Shown in pieces: positions 1-6,907 of a stretch of 7,728 nucleotides of DNA. Position 1 is the first letter of the stretch; each line of letters starts with the position of its first letter. The DNA lies in the NCBI GenBank assembly GCA_964614375.1, contig CAZTLI010000258.1:1-7728 (forward strand), given 5' to 3'. The notes beneath the pieces were generated by a model. The model did no database searches. It was not told where the DNA came from and worked only from the letters and a program-made list of their open reading frames with translations. A program made the position numbers and the translations under genes. The stretch is from CAZTLI01 sp964614375. Lineage in GTDB: Bacteria; Chloroflexota; Anaerolineae; Aggregatilineales; Phototrophicaceae.

Positions 1-936
1 GATGAAGAAACGGGTTTCACACGCACCAATCTCGATTTTACGGGCGAAGGCACACCCGATATTCTGTTGGGCTATTTTACACCGGGACAGGGCGGCACAC
101 TGGCTGTATTTGGGTGTGTCAATGGAGGTTATGTCAACCTGTATCGCTTCAACAGCGAGCAACCAGCGCCACCCATACTCTTGTTTGCGGGTGACATCAA
201 CTTCGACCAGCGCCCCGACCTCGTGTTCGCCACTGAACAATGTGAAGCCGAAGATACGTGTGAATTCTTCACACAAATCGTCACATGGCAGCCCGAAGAT
301 GGCCGCTTCGTGAGCTTGCTTCAGAGTGCGATTGCCAGCTTTAATCTGCCCAGTTTGGCCGATATTGATGACGATGATGTCGCCGAAGTGGTCGTCACGC
401 TGGATAATCGGGGCACGAGTACCACTGGCCCCCTGCCCACAGGTTTGAACGTTTATGACTGGAACGGCACAATTTATACACTGTCGATAGTCCAGTATGA
501 CCCGCCGCGTTATCGCATTCAATTGGTGCATGAGGCAGACCGCGCGTTCAATCGGTTGGACATGAACGAAGCGGCGATTCTCTATGAGACGGCACTCGCC
601 GACGCCGACCTGCGCTACTGGTTCAACGATGGCCCCGTCACACTAACCAGTTATGTGTACTATCGGCTGCTGCTGCTGTATTCATTTTTGCAGGATGCGC
701 GTACCATTTCGACGTTCCAGCGCATTCAAGAAACGTACCCCGACCGGGATAATGCGCCGATTTATGCACAGATGGCCTATACGTATTGGGAGGTTCTGGA
801 AATCACTAACAATCCCCATAGCGCGTGCCTCGAAGTGCTGGAAATGATAGAGCAAGAACCACAGGCGCTGCGTCTCATCAATCGCTATGGCAGTCGCAAT
901 CCTACTTATACAGCAGAGGATTTGTGCCCACTGTAG
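1..936 (+). CDS. FG-GAP/VCBS-repeat protein with TPR-like C-terminal region, 5'-truncated
   Basis: The reading frame is open from the first base and stops with TAG at 934-936, so this is the last 311 residues of a gene that begins outside the window. Three Asp-rich loops of the FG-GAP/VCBS type are visible: NLDFTGEGTPD (fragment residues 10-20), GDINFDQRPDL (about 64-74) and ADIDDDDVAEV (about 120-130). In known families such loops bind calcium in beta-propeller blades of exported proteins. From about residue 175 the protein becomes helical, with an EADRAFNRLDMNEAAILYE stretch that resembles a TPR helix pair. Later helices look similar, and the protein ends in CPL. Export and a possible lipoprotein anchor are inferred, because the N-terminus is missing. 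The function is unknown; binding or sensing at the cell surface is the most one can suggest. A 31-bp gap and a hairpin separate it from the M20 peptidase gene, so cotranscription is possible but not shown. Confidence 0.75.
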   Translation, partial: DEETGFTRTNLDFTGEGTPDILLGYFTPGQGGTLAVFGCVNGGYVNLYRFNSEQPAPPILLFAGDINFDQRPDLVFATEQCEAEDTCEFFTQIVTWQPEDGRFVSLLQSAIASFNLPSLADIDDDDVAEVVVTLDNRGTSTTGPLPTGLNVYDWNGTIYTLSIVQYDPPRYRIQLVHEADRAFNRLDMNEAAILYETALADADLRYWFNDGPVTLTSYVYYRLLLLYSFLQDARTISTFQRIQETYPDRDNAPIYAQMAYTYWEVLEITNNPHSACLEVLEMIEQEPQALRLINRYGSRNPTYTAEDLCPL

Positions 937-967
937 TACCTGCACAATCACAACATTGGATATTGGG

Positions 968-988
968 GACAGCCGTTGGAGGGCTGTC
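968..988 (+). other. Perfect 7-bp inverted repeat between the first two genes
   Basis: GACAGCC (968-974) and GGCTGTC (982-988) pair perfectly around a 7-base loop, and two G-U pairs could lengthen the stem. Only TT follows before ATG, so it is a poor intrinsic terminator for the upstream gene. The loop and 3' arm contain GGAGGG (978-983), which would otherwise act as a ribosome site for the ATG at 991. Folding would hide it. Whether it is functional is inference. Confidence 0.4.
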
Positions 989-1001
989 TTATGCGTCATA
1001 C

Positions 1002-1007
1002 AAAGGA
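1002..1007 (+). promoter_or_regulatory. Shine-Dalgarno AAAGGA deciding the M20 peptidase start
   Basis: AAAGGA lies 7 bases before the ATG at 1015. This supports 1015 over the in-frame ATGs at 991 and 1009 and the TTG at 976. The N-terminus that results (MSDLLNFFEKERQTMVDLL) matches the usual opening helix of CPG2-type peptidases. Confidence 0.6.
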
Positions 1008-1014
1008 AATGGCA

Positions 1015-2163
1015 ATGTCTGATTTACTGAACTTCTTTGAAAAAGAACGCCAGACAATGGTGGACTTGCTCACCGATTTAATCGCGTATGAGACGTTCAC
1101 CGCCGAAAAAGCCTATGTGGATAAGCTCGGTGTATTTATGGAAGGCCAATTTAGTGGGCTTGGCGCATCGTCGATACAGCGTTATCCGCAAACCGCGGTC
1201 GGCGACTTTTTACTGGCGCAGTGGAACGAAGATGCACCCGGCAAATCCATTCTGTTCCTCATTCATATCGACACCGTTTGGCCTATCGGCACGTTGAAAG
1301 AACGTCCAGTGACGATTGACGAGGATGGGAAGCTGTTTGGCCCCGGCGCAGTGGATATGAAAGGTGGTATCACTATCGTGTTAACTGCCCTGCGCGGCCT
1401 GATTGAATTAGGGCAAATGCCCAACCGCCCCATTCAAGTGCTGATGACCTCGGATGAAGAGGTCGGCAGCATTCACTCCGAATCGTTGATTAAAGACCTC
1501 GCTAACGATGCGGGCTTAGTGCTCGTCATGGAGCCGGGCACAAAAGAGGGCGCGCTCAAAACGTGGCGCAAGGGCATCGCCTCCTATGGAATCACGATTG
1601 AGGGGCGCGCCTCCCATGCTGGCAACGCGCCGGAACAGGGCATCAACTCCGTCATCGAATTCGCGCAGCAAGCCTTACACATTAACGAACTCAATGACTT
1701 ACGCAATGGCACGTCCGTCTCCGTCACGATGGTCAACGGTGGGTCAGCGGGAAATGTCATCCCGGCACGGACTGAAGCACACGTCGATACCCGTATGATG
1801 ACGATGCTGGAAATGCGGCGCATCGACAAAGCGATGAACAATTTGCAGCCCTTCATTCCCGGCGCAAAAATCAGTGTCGTCACCAAAGCCGCACGCGGGC
1901 CAATGGAACACGACGACCAGATGAAAGCGACTTTTGCCCAGGTCAAAGCGATTGGCGAAAAATTAGGGTTAACGGTGCGCGAAGATGGCAGTGGCGGCGG
2001 GTCGGATGGTAATTTTACGGCTGCGATGGGCATCCCGACACTAGACGGTCTCGGCCCACAGGGGGATGGTTTGCACGCCGTTCATGAGCATGTGGTCATT
2101 AACAGCCTGCCTAAACGGGCGACGTTGATTGCAGGCATCTTGCGCGATTGGGTATTTGCATAG
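1015..2163 (+). CDS. M20 family zinc metallopeptidase, carboxypeptidase G2-like
   Basis: A complete 382-residue protein with all hallmarks of the M20 dinuclear-zinc peptidases. The motifs are HIDTV (metal His84, Asp86), GPGAVDMKGG (bridging Asp114), SDEEVGS (catalytic Glu148 and metal Glu149), VMEPG (metal Glu173), the lid-domain RASHAG (His201), GGGSDGNFTAAMGIPTLDG near the end, and the last metal ligand in GLHAVHEHV (His354). Motif spacing and length fit the glutamate carboxypeptidase/CPG2 branch, in which a dimerisation domain (about 180-290) is inserted in the catalytic domain. Family members remove C-terminal glutamate or other amino acids from peptides or N-acyl amino acids. The exact substrate cannot be read here. 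There is no signal peptide or membrane segment, so it is probably cytosolic. An upstream start at 991 is also preceded by GGAGGG and would add 8 residues. The gene ends 17 bp before a terminator, so it closes its transcription unit. Confidence 0.93.
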   Translation: MSDLLNFFEKERQTMVDLLTDLIAYETFTAEKAYVDKLGVFMEGQFSGLGASSIQRYPQTAVGDFLLAQWNEDAPGKSILFLIHIDTVWPIGTLKERPVTIDEDGKLFGPGAVDMKGGITIVLTALRGLIELGQMPNRPIQVLMTSDEEVGSIHSESLIKDLANDAGLVLVMEPGTKEGALKTWRKGIASYGITIEGRASHAGNAPEQGINSVIEFAQQALHINELNDLRNGTSVSVTMVNGGSAGNVIPARTEAHVDTRMMTMLEMRRIDKAMNNLQPFIPGAKISVVTKAARGPMEHDDQMKATFAQVKAIGEKLGLTVREDGSGGGSDGNFTAAMGIPTLDGLGPQGDGLHAVHEHVVINSLPKRATLIAGILRDWVFA

Positions 2164-2180
2164 ATAGCTAGCAAATTTTG

Positions 2181-2221
2181 AAGCCCTGGATTTGCGATTT
2201 TTAGTCAGACCGGGGCTTTTT
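2181..2221 (+). terminator. Rho-independent terminator after the M20 peptidase gene
   Basis: AAGCCCTGG (2181-2189) pairs with CCGGGGCTT (2210-2218) as a 9-bp stem with one G-U pair and a 20-base loop. It runs straight into a T run (2217-2221). It lies between convergent genes. On the opposite strand the stem is followed by CAAAATTTG, a weaker tail, so it may stop the - strand transcript only partially. Confidence 0.75.
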
Positions 2222-2237
2222 AGTCCTGCATCGAACT

Positions 2238-2636
2238 CTAATCTTCTTTCAACAACCACGCAATCGCCTGTTGACGCTCGTCTACATCAAAAAAGCGGCG
2301 TTTATCATCGCGTTGTATCACCTGCATCAGCGACAGCGCAATCTTGACCAACGGACCCGGACTATGCAGGAACGCGACCCGCAGCAAGGGACGATTGGGA
2401 TAACGCCGATCAAGCTCCTGAATCAATCGTATCGCATAACGCATTGGTGGCATTCCCGACTGTGCAAAATCACAAAGCAATCGCAGCCGATTGTCCCCTG
2501 CGAACTGCTGATAAATCGTTTCGACAATGCTCATGCCTTTGGCAAGGGCTTCGTGCGAATCCTCAAAAAAGACAAACTCATGAATTTGCCCATCCAAAAC
2601 CTGATATACACAGAGTTCATTTGTTGTAACTGACAT
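2238..2636 (-). CDS. Small SpoIIAA/STAS-like (STAS/SEC14-type) domain protein, hypothetical
   Basis: A soluble 132-residue protein with alternating strands and helices and no membrane segment. The order fits the SpoIIAA/STAS-like fold: an N-terminal strand pair, an amphipathic helix, a central strand LLCDFAQSGMPP (about 53-64), then a helix RYAIRLIQELDRRYPN, a strand LLRVAFLHS, another helix, and FFDVDERQQAIAWL near the end. That terminal pattern (FxDxDERxxAxAWL) resembles the end of SpoIIAA-like/STAS-SEC14 proteins. The assignment rests on pattern memory, not an alignment. The canonical phospho-acceptor DSSG of true anti-anti-sigma factors is absent, and no anti-sigma kinase lies nearby, so partner-switch regulation is not supported. 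I chose ATG at 2636 because GAGGAG stands 9 bases before it; a GTG at 2660 would add 8 acidic residues but has a poorly spaced ribosome site. It is monocistronic or last in its unit, facing the M20 gene. Confidence 0.75.
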   Translation of the reverse strand: MSVTTNELCVYQVLDGQIHEFVFFEDSHEALAKGMSIVETIYQQFAGDNRLRLLCDFAQSGMPPMRYAIRLIQELDRRYPNRPLLRVAFLHSPGPLVKIALSLMQVIQRDDKRRFFDVDERQQAIAWLLKED

Positions 2637-2645
2637 TTGCTCGTA

Positions 2646-2651
2646 CTCCTC
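2646..2651 (-). promoter_or_regulatory. Shine-Dalgarno GAGGAG for the STAS-like gene
   Basis: On the - strand GAGGAG is followed after 9 bases by ATG at 2636-2634. It sits inside the longer alternative reading frame that begins at GTG 2660 and favours the shorter product. Confidence 0.5.
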
Positions 2652-2672
2652 ATCATCCACCTCTCTTCTACT

Positions 2673-2714
2673 ATATTACGTCACATATTGCAGATTTGGT
2701 TGTCTTCCGAGCAA
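2673..2714 (-). promoter_or_regulatory. Candidate promoter region for the STAS-like gene
   Basis: The 110-bp gap is AT-rich. On the - strand TTGCTC (2714-2709) is followed after 18 bases by CAATAT (2690-2685), and a second possible -10, TAATAT, lies at 2678-2673 without a clear -35. Both would give a short leader ending at the ribosome site. The matches are weak and the initiation point is uncertain. Confidence 0.25.
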
Positions 2715-2746
2715 AATTTGGCAGTTTTTCATATTTGCGGCAGAGG

Positions 2747-4066
2747 TCAAGGTGCGACTAAACGGTCATGCGTGGACAACAAATCGTCACGAGTGACAAC
2801 ATTTTGCATCGTCAGGACAAAATCCAGTAAGGTAGGGCTTGCCGCACGAATCGCATAAATTGAGGGGCCAATCGGGTCATCGCCAGCAATACCCGGTGTC
2901 CCGCCCTGATACCCACCATAAAATGCGAAATAGGCCTGATTAATGCGCCGGATGCGATAACCATTACGCACAAACAGCACCCGTCGTTCCTCCATATAAG
3001 CTTCTGCTTCTTCTACGCGGCCTTCTGCTAACATCTCATCTACCGTCACCCGTGTTTCGTGCATCTCAACGCCAAAATCAAAGACGGGTGGCGCGGGCGT
3101 GGCAGATTCGTCAGTTGAATTTTCTGTTTGATTTGATGGAGGCGGGACTAAATCAGGGTAATAGCGTTCGAGGATCAGGCGCGCCACCTCTTTGCCGAAT
3201 AGGTCAGCAGTGGTTTCGTTAATGACCCGCGTATCACTGGCAAACGAATCACCCGTGATATAGTTATAACCTAACGGAAAGAAGAACAAATAGTGATGCA
3301 GCCACTCATGGGCAAAGACTTCCACCGCGAAGGGGATAGATGAGGTCTCGTTAATCATCGCCGGATACAATGCCATCCCGCCCAACGGCACAATCAATGA
3401 AGACACATCCAAATCCGCCTCTATAGCCTCTTCTAAGCTAATTTGCCCATCAATCGGCAGTGGATTGAGGTTAATGGACGACTCGAAGCGAATTTCATCA
3501 CGCGGCGAGACGACAAGCAGCATCGGCATCCGGGTGAAGTGCATGGCAATCGGTGGAATAAGCTGTCCGCCTGTGCCAAATCCCTGTTCAACCAGCACCG
3601 CCGCAACCTGCCCTTCAAGAATGCCCTCCACCAGTGGCTGACGACTACGCAATTCGGCGCGCATCGCATCCCGTTCAGCCCGTAAATCTGCTGTAGCCGC
3701 ATCAGGGTCATCAACATCAGGGTCGATGTAAATCGCTTCGATCCGGGCTTCAAGCTGGCGGGTGCGGGTGAGTACATCAAAATAATCCCGCACATATTGC
3801 GAACGGTCAGCCTCACCCATATAAGGATGGACACCGAACAAGGTTTGATTGACTTTAGCGACGATGGCGTCAACTTCCCAGCCAATATAGTCAAATAAGT
3901 GCTCACTCACGATGAGGTTGATTTGATTCGCTTGAATTTCTGTGGGATAGGTCGAACGATGCAGTGATAACCAGAGAACGCCCACCAACAATACATAGCG
4001 TAACAGCCACCAGCTACCACGAATGATGATACGACACACTGACCCCACAATCCACAGGTATTGCAC
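2747..4066 (-). CDS. Membrane-anchored HExxH metallopeptidase-like protein, family not recognised
   Basis: A 439-residue protein (from GTG 4066) with one N-terminal hydrophobic segment (about 18-36, WWLLRYVLLVGVLWLSL) preceded by Arg residues, which predicts a catalytic part outside the membrane. A helical, charged stretch rich in Arg and Glu follows (about 95-150). The key motif is FAHEWLHHY: zinc-type HExxH at residues 253-257. Then comes RVINETTADLFGKE with Glu284 and Asp288, so the layout is HExxH-x26-E, in the style of gluzincins where a downstream Glu is the third ligand. A Pro/Ser/Thr/Asn-rich linker (about 308-328) leads to a charged helix and a Tyr/Gly-rich C-terminal part (FAFYGGYQGG). 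Peptidase activity is inferred from these motifs; I do not recognise a named family. A TTG at 4087 would add 7 residues but lacks a ribosome site, whereas GAAGG (4081-4077) precedes the GTG by 10 bases. It follows the exporter operon, behind its own candidate promoter. Confidence 0.8.
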   Translation of the reverse strand: MQYLWIVGSVCRIIIRGSWWLLRYVLLVGVLWLSLHRSTYPTEIQANQINLIVSEHLFDYIGWEVDAIVAKVNQTLFGVHPYMGEADRSQYVRDYFDVLTRTRQLEARIEAIYIDPDVDDPDAATADLRAERDAMRAELRSRQPLVEGILEGQVAAVLVEQGFGTGGQLIPPIAMHFTRMPMLLVVSPRDEIRFESSINLNPLPIDGQISLEEAIEADLDVSSLIVPLGGMALYPAMINETSSIPFAVEVFAHEWLHHYLFFFPLGYNYITGDSFASDTRVINETTADLFGKEVARLILERYYPDLVPPPSNQTENSTDESATPAPPVFDFGVEMHETRVTVDEMLAEGRVEEAEAYMEERRVLFVRNGYRIRRINQAYFAFYGGYQGGTPGIAGDDPIGPSIYAIRAASPTLLDFVLTMQNVVTRDDLLSTHDRLVAP

Positions 4067-4090
4067 GCGCTGTCTACCTTCAATCAAAGA

Positions 4091-4110
4091 GGGCGAGTTC
4101 TACCTCGCCC
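4091..4110 (-). terminator. 7-bp hairpin downstream of the ABC exporter operon, possible terminator or leader hairpin
   Basis: GGGCGAG and CTCGCCC (4091-4097 and 4104-4110) form a perfect GC-rich stem with a 6-base loop. On the - strand it is followed by TCTTTGATTG, a mediocre U tract. It lies 61 bp beyond the last permease stop, where a terminator is expected, but also downstream of a TATAAT box and just before the HExxH gene. It could therefore act as an operon terminator, a leader structure, or both. Confidence 0.5.
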
Positions 4111-4128
4111 CTGATATGCCTGTTACCA

Positions 4129-4157
4129 ATTATACTACATGACAGTCGCTGCACTGT
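4129..4157 (-). promoter_or_regulatory. Candidate promoter for the HExxH gene with overlapping dyad
   Basis: The - strand carries a perfect -10 hexamer TATAAT (4134-4129). At 17 bases upstream is ACAGTG (4157-4152), a poor -35. The dyad ACAGT-N6-ACTGT (4142-4157) covers the -35 and spacer, where a regulator could bind. The -10 is seen directly; promoter activity and regulator binding are inferences. Confidence 0.4.
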
Positions 4158-4171
4158 GACCGGTCTATGTG

Positions 4172-5440
4172 CTATTCATAACGGAAGCGCGCCACTCCAT
4201 AGATAAAAAAGACCGCTGACATGACGAATAGCACGAGGACAAAAGGTAGAATATCCAGCAGTCCACCGCCACGATACACGAGTTCACTGAAGCCATCCAT
4301 CGCCCATGCCACTGGCGACACATGGCCAACAATCCGCATCGCCTCCGGCACAACTTCCAGCGGCCACCACGCGCCACCCAACGACGCCAACACCAATGAC
4401 AGCAGCAGCGAAAGGCCTGATGCCTGAGCCTCGTTTTCGACACGATTGCCCAGTGCGAATGACAGCGCCGTAATCGCCAGCGTATAGGCGACGATAACCA
4501 GTATCACAGCGATTGGGTCATTGCCAAAATTTACCTGCATGATTAATCCAAAGGCGAACACCACGCCAAATTGCAATAATCCCAGCAAGAAACGACTAAG
4601 AATCTTGCCGCCGAGCAGTTGTGCCCGCGAAATCGGCATCATCACGAGTCGCGGAAGCGTCCATTGCTGCCGTTCGATAACCAGGGTTGTCATACCACCA
4701 AAGACGGTGAACATCACGAACATCGCGCCTATACCGGGAACAGATTGGGTTAAGCCTGCGGATAAGCCTGTATTGGTGGTATCGGCAGCCTCTGTTTGCG
4801 TAGTGAGTTGATAGTCCACGCCAATTGGATCATCTATCCAAATGGCTACAGCCCGTTCATAGACTGCGCCCTCAAACACGCCGATTGCAGCCTCGTCAAC
4901 ATCCGGCAAATTGGACTCTGCCAGCACATTGCCGCCAACGCGCGATGCCACCACCGCCCCGTTTACGCGCAATAGTGCCGCATCCACCGCTTGTCGGATA
5001 AATCCCGGCGCTGTCAGATTCTCGTCGGATGTATAGCTGATACTTACAGGTTCGAACGCCTGTATCTGGCTCTCAAAACCGTCGGGGATTTGAATAAACG
5101 CGAGCGAGTCGCCATTTCGCACCCGTTCTACGCCCCACTCGGCATCAAATTCGCTTCGGTCACCAATCTGGCAGAAGTCCTCTTCATCGTTGTCCATCGG
5201 ACACAGCACTAGACTGGCATTGGCAGCCCGCACACTATCCAGAAATTGCGCCGATAAAGCGGTTTCATCCCAATCGAGGACATCAACCCGTATCTGTGTT
5301 GGGCCACCACCCCCGCCACTAGTGGCTAACCCGATAATGAATGTCAATGCAATCGGAACAACCAGCAGGAATAGCAGGTTTGCCGGAATACCTAAGAAGA
5401 TTCGCAGGTCGTAAATGGCTACATGAATCAGTTTTTGCAT
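4172..5440 (-). CDS. ABC-2 type exporter permease, second of two
   Basis: A 422-residue integral membrane protein with the usual ABC-2 exporter plan. There is one N-terminal transmembrane helix (about 17-39), a large extracytoplasmic domain (about 45-230), then five helices near 233-254, 281-303, 308-331, 341-358 and 396-415. Between the second and third helices lies the conserved cytoplasmic stretch ERQQWTLPRLVMMPISRAQL, typical of these permeases. GGAWWPLEVVPEAMRIVGHVSPVAWAMDGF-like residues (355-384) match the family's G-x-WWP...P...SP motif before the last helix. It should pair with the neighbouring permease and the ATPase to export a substrate that is not identifiable here. Its only two cysteines, Cys80 and Cys90, lie in the outside domain. 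The ATG is preceded by AGGGGG (5451-5446) at 5 bases, and that site overlaps the stop codon of the upstream permease, so the two are probably translated together. Confidence 0.92.
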   Translation of the reverse strand: MQKLIHVAIYDLRIFLGIPANLLFLLVVPIALTFIIGLATSGGGGGPTQIRVDVLDWDETALSAQFLDSVRAANASLVLCPMDNDEEDFCQIGDRSEFDAEWGVERVRNGDSLAFIQIPDGFESQIQAFEPVSISYTSDENLTAPGFIRQAVDAALLRVNGAVVASRVGGNVLAESNLPDVDEAAIGVFEGAVYERAVAIWIDDPIGVDYQLTTQTEAADTTNTGLSAGLTQSVPGIGAMFVMFTVFGGMTTLVIERQQWTLPRLVMMPISRAQLLGGKILSRFLLGLLQFGVVFAFGLIMQVNFGNDPIAVILVIVAYTLAITALSFALGNRVENEAQASGLSLLLSLVLASLGGAWWPLEVVPEAMRIVGHVSPVAWAMDGFSELVYRGGGLLDILPFVLVLFVMSAVFFIYGVARFRYE

Positions 5441-5445
5441 TATCG

Positions 5446-5451
5446 CCCCCT
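5446..5451 (-). promoter_or_regulatory. Shine-Dalgarno AGGGGG overlapping the upstream stop codon
   Basis: The last two bases of the upstream TAG stop (5452-5450) are the first bases of AGGGGG, and the next ATG follows after 5 bases. This arrangement usually couples translation of adjacent genes. Confidence 0.6.
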
Positions 5452-6907
5452 ATGCCATTTCAAAGCGTCGATTAAACAGGACGAGACCAATGCCAAACAT
5501 CACAGCCCCCTGCGCCACAAGCACAAGCAAGTGCAGCACAATATCGCCTGTCGCCGCACCGCCCGCAATCTGATTGAACGCCTGTGTACCCCAGTAGATG
5601 AGTGAAAATTGTGAAACGGCCTGCGGCAGCGCAAAACCAAAACTGCCACCTAAGGCTGCCATCGCGAGATTAATCACAGGCGAGATGGTATTGACCTGTT
5701 CTGGTGTACGGATAATGCCGACTAGCAGCATCCCTAACCCACTCACCGCTATTGACGCCGCCAGCAATATGAACACTATCGCGAGGAAGTTATTGCCCCA
5801 GATGATAATCAACTGGCCTTGCAGGATACTGGCAACCGCCGACAACGCCACCATCAACAAAACCAACTGGAAAATCACCGTGACCCAGACGCCGATGAGC
5901 TTGCCGGTCAATATCGCATTACGCGATGTAGGCGACATAATCAAACGCTGTAATGTCCAATTGCGCCGTTCATCATGAATACTGAGTACACCAAATTGCG
6001 CGGTAAAGAGCGCGAAGAACATCGCCTGCCCCGAACCGACCGCCACCAGAATTTGTACGAGTACATTGCCCGATTCACCCGTGACGGTCTGGGTATCCAT
6101 GCCGACTGTACTTAATGCGGGCGAAAACGCGCATGTAAACACCGTCTGCATATCGACCTGCTGCGCCACCTGTCCCGTCGCAACCAGACCATAATCCAGT
6201 TCCATTTGCGCGAATGTGGCAGCAGCGGCGATATTCCCGGTGGCGATTTGATTGGTGATACTTTCCACCACACTGCGGATAATGCTCGCAGACACCGGAC
6301 TGCCACTGTTGGCATAAACTGTTACATTCATCGCTTCAATACGTGGATGTAAGACGGGAATATAGGTCACACTTTCGGTATATCCCGATGGAATCACAAT
6401 CATCGCGACATACGTGCCATTATCCACGGCCTGCCGCGCGACTGCCTCGATATAGGCCGGACTGCCCACTTCGGCATCCGGGACGGCGTAATCACTGTCT
6501 TCGCTGTTGATCAGTGCTTCTGCCGCTGCCGCATCAAATATAATCGTGTCGGTCAGGTCAAACAGCGTGATACCACCACCGGGTGGTGTGTTAGCAGCAC
6601 CGTCATCCGTGACCCAGGGACAATCACCAAAGGAACTCGTCCCATCGCCTGATTCACCTTCAGATGGCACTAAAGCCGACGTAAAAATCGCGCCATAATT
6701 CGCGCCAAATGAACTGCCTTCATCAAAGTTCAGCAGCGCGACGGGTATATCGCGTATAGGTACATCACCACTGCCTAATCCACCGAACGCCAATCCGACA
6801 ATCGTCGAAATTGCCAGCGGTGTGACGATCATGATGAGTATCAGGGTGCGATCTGTGAAGGTGGTATAAATTTCCTTCCATGCAATTGCCCGGATTTTAC
6901 TCATCAT
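5450..6907 (-). CDS. ABC-2 type exporter permease, first of two
   Basis: A 485-residue membrane protein homologous in plan to the following permease. It has an N-terminal helix (about 21-42), an unusually large outside domain (about 45-285), and five further helices near 291-312, 339-361, 374-398, 410-426 and 456-477. The cytoplasmic signature HDERRNWTLQRLIMSPTSRN (311-330) corresponds to ERQQWTLPRLVMMPISRAQ in the partner, which supports a duplicated, diverged pair. The outside domain has low-complexity Ser/Gly/Asp stretches (80-112) and only two cysteines, Cys96 and Cys259. It should form a heterodimer with the second permease, driven by the ATPase encoded just upstream. The first ATG (6907) overlaps the ATPase stop as TGATG. 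GAGGGA (6916-6911) is only 3 bases from it but 6 bases from the next ATG (6904), so the protein may start one codon later. Cargo is unknown; drug, lipid and peptide exporters share this plan. Confidence 0.92.
   Translation of the reverse strand: MMSKIRAIAWKEIYTTFTDRTLILIMIVTPLAISTIVGLAFGGLGSGDVPIRDIPVALLNFDEGSSFGANYGAIFTSALVPSEGESGDGTSSFGDCPWVTDDGAANTPPGGGITLFDLTDTIIFDAAAAEALINSEDSDYAVPDAEVGSPAYIEAVARQAVDNGTYVAMIVIPSGYTESVTYIPVLHPRIEAMNVTVYANSGSPVSASIIRSVVESITNQIATGNIAAAATFAQMELDYGLVATGQVAQQVDMQTVFTCAFSPALSTVGMDTQTVTGESGNVLVQILVAVGSGQAMFFALFTAQFGVLSIHDERRNWTLQRLIMSPTSRNAILTGKLIGVWVTVIFQLVLLMVALSAVASILQGQLIIIWGNNFLAIVFILLAASIAVSGLGMLLVGIIRTPEQVNTISPVINLAMAALGGSFGFALPQAVSQFSLIYWGTQAFNQIAGGAATGDIVLHLLVLVAQGAVMFGIGLVLFNRRFEMA

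Noticed and set aside
1584..2033. Open frame of 149 codons on the - strand, antisense to the M20 peptidase gene
   Set aside because: It lies wholly inside a gene with intact catalytic motifs, has no ribosome site, and its sequence resembles no domain; it is a mirror of codon bias in the real gene.
2271..2633. Open frame of 120 codons on the + strand, antisense to the STAS-like gene
   Set aside because: The - strand frame has a good ribosome site and a coherent fold pattern; the + strand product has no recognisable domain and begins beyond the M20 terminator without a visible promoter.
3433..3906. Open frame of 157 codons in another - strand frame inside the HExxH gene
   Set aside because: Its composition is erratic and it is fully contained in the long frame carrying the HExxH motif; there is no sign of a frameshift between the two.
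4755..4773. Short direct repeat AAGCCTG-N5-AAGCCTG
   Set aside because: Seven bases repeated once within coding sequence; no larger array, and easily due to chance and repeated residues.
6574..6588. Near-palindrome CACCACCGGGTGGTG inside the first permease gene
   Set aside because: It encodes the Thr-Pro-Pro-Gly-Gly-Gly stretch of the outside domain, and is explained by codon choice; no terminator tail or promoter adjoins it.
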